NCBI GenBank assembly: GCA_039819785.1
Contig: JBCBRH010000065.1
Span: 1-7,094, forward strand
Direction of reading: 5' to 3'
From: JBCBRD01 sp039819785
GTDB lineage: Bacteria > Pseudomonadota > Alphaproteobacteria > Rhizobiales > Hyphomicrobiaceae
Length of the DNA stretch: 7,094 bases
In this document: positions 4,494 to 7,094 of the stretch, one piece after another
How the letters are laid out: each line of letters starts with the position of its first letter
Numbering within the stretch: position 1 is the stretch's first letter
Position numbers and translations under genes: made by a program
The notes under the pieces: model-generated
Database searches by the model: none
Seen by the model: only the letters and a program-made list of their open reading frames with translations
What the model was told of the DNA's origin: nothing

Positions 4494-5693
4494 TCAGTTG
4501 CGATGGTTGATGCGGGCCAACGTCGCATACCGCCAAGCTTCGAAGCGGCCCTCGCTGATCGCTGAGCGCATGCCGTCCATCAGCTCCTGATAGAACGCCG
4601 TGTTGACCCACGATAGAATCATTGAGCCGAGGTGTTCGCCTGACCGGATGAGGTGATGGACGTAGGCGCGGGAATACGCGCGCGCGGCTGGGCATCGTGC
4701 GGATGGGTCAATGGGGGTGAGGTCTTCGCCGTGCTTGGCGCTACGCAAGTTCAGCCGCCCGTCCCAGGTGAACGCCATTCCATGGCGGCCGTTTCGGGTC
4801 GGCATCACACAGTCAAACATATCAATCCCGCGGGCGACGGCGCCGATCAGGTCCTCTGGCGTGCCAACGCCCATCAGATAGCGCGGCTTGTTGGTTGGAA
4901 GGCATGGCACGGTGGCGTCAAGCGTATTGAACATGGCCTCCTGCCCCTCGCCGACAGCGAGCCCGCCGACGGCATAACCTGGGAAATCCATGGCAACGAG
5001 TACCTCTGAGGATTCGCGCCGGAGTGCCTCGTTGATGCCGCCTTGCACGATGGCAAAGAGCGCCTGGCCGTGATGGGCATCTCCCCGTTCACGATGGGTC
5101 TCAAAGGCTGCCTTCGAACGCTCCGCCCAGCGCAACGACAGTTCCATCGCGCGGCGGACTTCGCTGATCTCGGCGGGCAGTTCAATGCACTCGTCGAGTT
5201 GCATCTGGATGTCGGACCCCAGCAGGCATTGGATTTCGATAGACCGCTCAGGGGTTAACTGATGCTTTGAGCCGTCAATGTGAGAGCGGAATGTCACGCC
5301 GTCTTCGGTCAGCTTGCGGATCTTGGACAGGCTCATCACCTGGAAGCCGCCGCTGTCGGTGAGGATCGGTCTTTCCCAACAGATGAAATTGTGCAAACCG
5401 CCGAGCTTAGCCACGCGCTCAGCCGTTGGGCGCAGCATCAGGTGGTAGACGTTGCCCAAAATGATCTCAGCACCGGCATCTTTCACCTGGTCGAGGTACA
5501 TGGCCTTCACAGTACCGACGGTTCCGACGGGCATGAATGCCGGTGTCTGGATTTTGCCGCGGGCCGTGGTGATGGTTCCGCGACGCGCAGCGCCGTCGGT
5601 TTCCAAGAGGTCGAAGCGGAAGGCTGGACCATCTGGATGCGGGCCTGTGGGGCGCGCGGACAGGGGCTGTGGCGTATCTGGTTCCCTTGTCAT
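4494..5693 (-). CDS. tgt: tRNA-guanine(34) transglycosylase without the usual zinc site
   Basis: Tgt exchanges guanine-34 in tRNAs with GUN anticodons (Asp, Asn, His, Tyr) for preQ1, the first tRNA-bound step of queuosine synthesis. The 399 residues cover the whole TIM-barrel enzyme. LTDSGGFQVMSL holds the general acid/base Asp113, QLDEC holds Asp167, FAIVQGG (213-219) and GLAVGEG (244-250) line the base pocket, and DMFDCVMPTRNGR holds the nucleophile Asp294. The family zinc motif C-x-C-x2-C...H is broken: it reads A332-R-C334-P-A-A337, and the histidine 26 residues later is Val363 (SWVNTAFYQ). Only Cys334 remains. Before the usual beginning (FRFDLLETDGAARRG) is a Pro-rich extension of about 24 residues; no other start exists. 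Its ATG overlaps the queA stop as ATGA, indicating one transcript and coupled translation. It is cytoplasmic and probably active, but that is inference. Confidence 0.95.
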   Translation of the reverse strand: MTREPDTPQPLSARPTGPHPDGPAFRFDLLETDGAARRGTITTARGKIQTPAFMPVGTVGTVKAMYLDQVKDAGAEIILGNVYHLMLRPTAERVAKLGGLHNFICWERPILTDSGGFQVMSLSKIRKLTEDGVTFRSHIDGSKHQLTPERSIEIQCLLGSDIQMQLDECIELPAEISEVRRAMELSLRWAERSKAAFETHRERGDAHHGQALFAIVQGGINEALRRESSEVLVAMDFPGYAVGGLAVGEGQEAMFNTLDATVPCLPTNKPRYLMGVGTPEDLIGAVARGIDMFDCVMPTRNGRHGMAFTWDGRLNLRSAKHGEDLTPIDPSARCPAARAYSRAYVHHLIRSGEHLGSMILSWVNTAFYQELMDGMRSAISEGRFEAWRYATLARINHRN

Positions 5694-6808
5694 TGGGTGG
5701 TTCGACCAGCGACGTGGTGTTGGCGGTCAGGAAACAACAGCGTTGCATCTCCATAGGAATAAAACCGGTAGCGCTCCTGAATGGCGTGCGCATACGCCGC
5801 CTGCATGGTCTCCAGCCCCGCAAATGCAGAGACCAGCATAAATAGCGTGGAGCGCGGCAGGTGAAAATTCGTCAACAGGATGTCGGTTGCCCGGAAGGCG
5901 TAACCCGGTGTGATGAAGATATCCGTCTCTCCGCAGAACGGTTTGATTTGCCCGTTTTTATCGGCTGCGCTTTCGATGAGGCGAAGCGATGTGGTGCCGA
6001 CACAGCAGAGGCGTCCACCTTTGGCGCGCAATGCGTTGAGCGTGTCTGCGGCCTGAGGTGTGACTTCGCCCCACTCGGCGTGCATTTTGTGCTCGGTGGT
6101 GTCGTCTGCTTTGACAGGGAGGAAGGTTCCGGCGCCCACGTGCAAGGTGAGTGCGACGCGTTTGATGCCTTTCGCTTCCAGTTGCTCCAACAGGCCTTCA
6201 GTGAAATGCAGGCCTGCCGTGGGAGCTGCTACGGCGCCATCCTTTTTGGCGAATACCGTCTGGTAGGTGCTCGCATCCGAACTGTCGGTCGGGCGGCGTG
6301 CGGCGATGTAGGGTGGAAGCGGCATGGCGCCGATCCGTGCGATGGCAGCATCAAGGCCGGCACCTGCTTGCTCAAAACACAAGCCTACTTCACCGCCGTC
6401 GACCTTGTCGGTGATGGTCGCACGCAGTGTGACCCCACCATTGCCGAATGTCACCACGTCGCCCTTTCGCAGCCGCTTGGCAGGCCGAGCAAACGCGCGC
6501 CAAGTGTCTGCAGACACGCGACGGTGCAGGTTGGCTTCGATTGACGGGGTGGCGGTCGTCCCACCTTCCGCGCGGGTGGTTTCACGTCGGCCACTCAGCG
6601 AGGCTGGAATGACGCGGGTGTCGTTGAACACGATGGCGTCGCCTGGCTGCAGGACATCGGCCAGATTTTTGACAGCCCTATCTGCGAACCGCGCCTGACC
6701 GGGTTTACCAGGGTCGACCATCAACATGCGGCTTGCGTCGCGCGGATTGGCCGGGTGCAGGGCGATCAACTCATCTGGCAGCTGGAAGTCGAAGAGGTCT
6801 GTTCGCAT
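5690..6808 (-). CDS. queA: S-adenosylmethionine:tRNA ribosyltransferase-isomerase QueA
   Basis: QueA transfers and isomerises the ribosyl part of S-adenosylmethionine onto preQ1-34 of tRNA, making epoxyqueuosine after Tgt has acted. The 372-residue protein shows the family motifs in order: HPANPRDASRML (18-29), GDAIVFNDTRVIPASL (56-71), TWRAFARPAKRLRKGD (102-117), MPLPPYIAARR (162-172), TYQTVFA (181-187), GAVAAPTAGLHF (191-202), TLHVGAGTFLPV (221-232), HKMHAEW (240-246), VGTTSLRLIES (270-280), TNFHLPRSTLFMLVSAFAG (313-331) and YRFYSYGDA (347-355). Length is normal apart from a short Gly/Thr-rich insertion at 81-89. The ATG at 6808 is chosen because the family starts M-R-T-D-L-F-D-F; a GTG one codon earlier has GGAA at better spacing and cannot be excluded. 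AGGAGG further upstream (6835-6840) is 26 bases away, too far for either start. It overlaps tgt by four bases. Confidence 0.97.
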   Translation of the reverse strand: MRTDLFDFQLPDELIALHPANPRDASRMLMVDPGKPGQARFADRAVKNLADVLQPGDAIVFNDTRVIPASLSGRRETTRAEGGTTATPSIEANLHRRVSADTWRAFARPAKRLRKGDVVTFGNGGVTLRATITDKVDGGEVGLCFEQAGAGLDAAIARIGAMPLPPYIAARRPTDSSDASTYQTVFAKKDGAVAAPTAGLHFTEGLLEQLEAKGIKRVALTLHVGAGTFLPVKADDTTEHKMHAEWGEVTPQAADTLNALRAKGGRLCCVGTTSLRLIESAADKNGQIKPFCGETDIFITPGYAFRATDILLTNFHLPRSTLFMLVSAFAGLETMQAAYAHAIQERYRFYSYGDATLLFPDRQHHVAGRTTQ

Positions 6809-6963
6809 CACTCGTATTTCCGTTCCGGCGTTTGCCTCCTCGTTCGGGCCGTTCTAGCGCAAATGTCTGAACCAACAGGAATGCTGGCAGACTCCCGCTA
6901 CTCGTATTGCTTTTGAGTTTGATGTTGGCTTTGAAACTCGAATGCAAGCTGCGGGGCAGCCGT

Positions 6964-6990
6964 CAAACAGGCAACACTAGCGCCTGTTTG
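6964..6990. repeat. 9-bp perfect hairpin, terminator-like on the plus strand
   Basis: CAAACAGGC (6964-6972) pairs with GCCTGTTTG (6982-6990) around a nine-base loop, followed on the plus strand by CTTTT. That looks like a weak intrinsic terminator, but there is no plus-strand gene upstream of it in this window for it to end. It lies in the gene-free stretch upstream of queA (6812-7094), where nothing else but the palindrome at 7021 is recognised. Confidence 0.4.
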
Positions 6991-7020
6991 CTTTTCGTGG
7001 ACCCGCAAAGCAGGCTCTTA

Positions 7021-7092
7021 GCTCTTGATTTGGAGCATGTTCCGGGCGGAAAACCGCATACACTTTTCCTGAACATGCTCCAAATCAAGAGC
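7021..7092. repeat. Long palindromic intergenic repeat (22-bp perfect arms)
   Basis: The 22 bases at 7021-7042 are the exact reverse complement of 7071-7092, enclosing a 28-base loop that itself contains GCGG/CCGC around AAAA. The arms contain ggagcatgttc/gaacatgctcc and the loop contains cggaaaaccgcatacactttt. This matches the style of the small palindromic dispersed repeats of Rhizobiales (RIME-like elements, with gagcatg arms and a gcggaaaa...acttttcc centre). It lies upstream of queA at the edge of the window and could form a strong cruciform or RNA hairpin. Assignment to a named repeat family is from memory of their general look. Confidence 0.75.
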
Positions 7093-7094
7093 AC

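Noticed and set aside
5861..6544. 227-codon plus-strand open frame
   Set aside because: It lies wholly opposite queA, whose motifs are complete; it has no family resemblance and is a by-product of GC-rich coding.
6812..6960. Possible promoter or preQ1 riboswitch upstream of queA
   Set aside because: A TAGAAC box is present but no -35 at acceptable spacing, and no preQ1 aptamer-like hairpin with an A-rich tail is seen.
1..7094. CRISPR array, toxin-antitoxin pair or defence cassette
   Set aside because: No regularly spaced repeats and no paired small genes or defence domains were found.

Overview
The window looks like the chromosome of an alphaproteobacterium, most likely of the Hyphomicrobiales (Rhizobiales). 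The evidence is the overlapping queA-tgt pair with alphaproteobacterial-style sequences, GC-rich coding regions, a GC-rich tRNA-Lys promoter with CTTGAC and TAGAAC boxes, and a large palindromic intergenic repeat at the right end that resembles the small dispersed palindromes known from rhizobial genomes. The genus cannot be named from sequence alone.

The window has two halves. The left half (about 1-3168) is a sparse accessory stretch. It holds two genes for small exported proteins on the minus strand: a 277-residue six-cysteine protein of unknown function and a 114-residue protein with a VHL-type beta domain. A short plus-strand gene (66 residues) looks distantly like FlbD. Between them lie broken pieces: the first ~20 codons of an antibiotic-biosynthesis-monooxygenase-like gene with an intact ribosome binding site, a fragment of a type I secretion C-terminal target domain, and the left end of an IS3-family insertion sequence (start of orfA) butted directly against that fragment. 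Several stem-loops sit in the gaps. This is the picture of a decayed insertion hot spot, and it ends beside a tRNA-Lys gene.

The right half (about 3169-6808) is compact core genome: tRNA-Lys(TTT) with its own promoter on the minus strand; a divergent plus-strand EamA/DMT-type membrane transporter starting at a TTG; and, converging on it, the minus-strand queA-tgt pair. QueA and Tgt are both enzymes of queuosine synthesis in tRNA. Tgt exchanges guanine-34 for preQ1, and QueA then adds the cyclopentane-type ring from S-adenosylmethionine. The two genes overlap by four bases (ATGA), so they are probably translated together. Upstream of queA are about 280 bases without a gene, with a small hairpin and a 22-bp perfect inverted repeat.

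The most interesting observations are: (1) Tgt keeps all its catalytic residues but has lost three of the four zinc ligands of the family; (2) the exported VHL-like protein aligns without gaps to the core of human pVHL and keeps nearly all of its hydroxyproline-binding pocket; (3) the left half shows several independent gene truncations and a clean IS3/type-I-secretion deletion junction. No complete new system such as a defence cassette or CRISPR array is visible.
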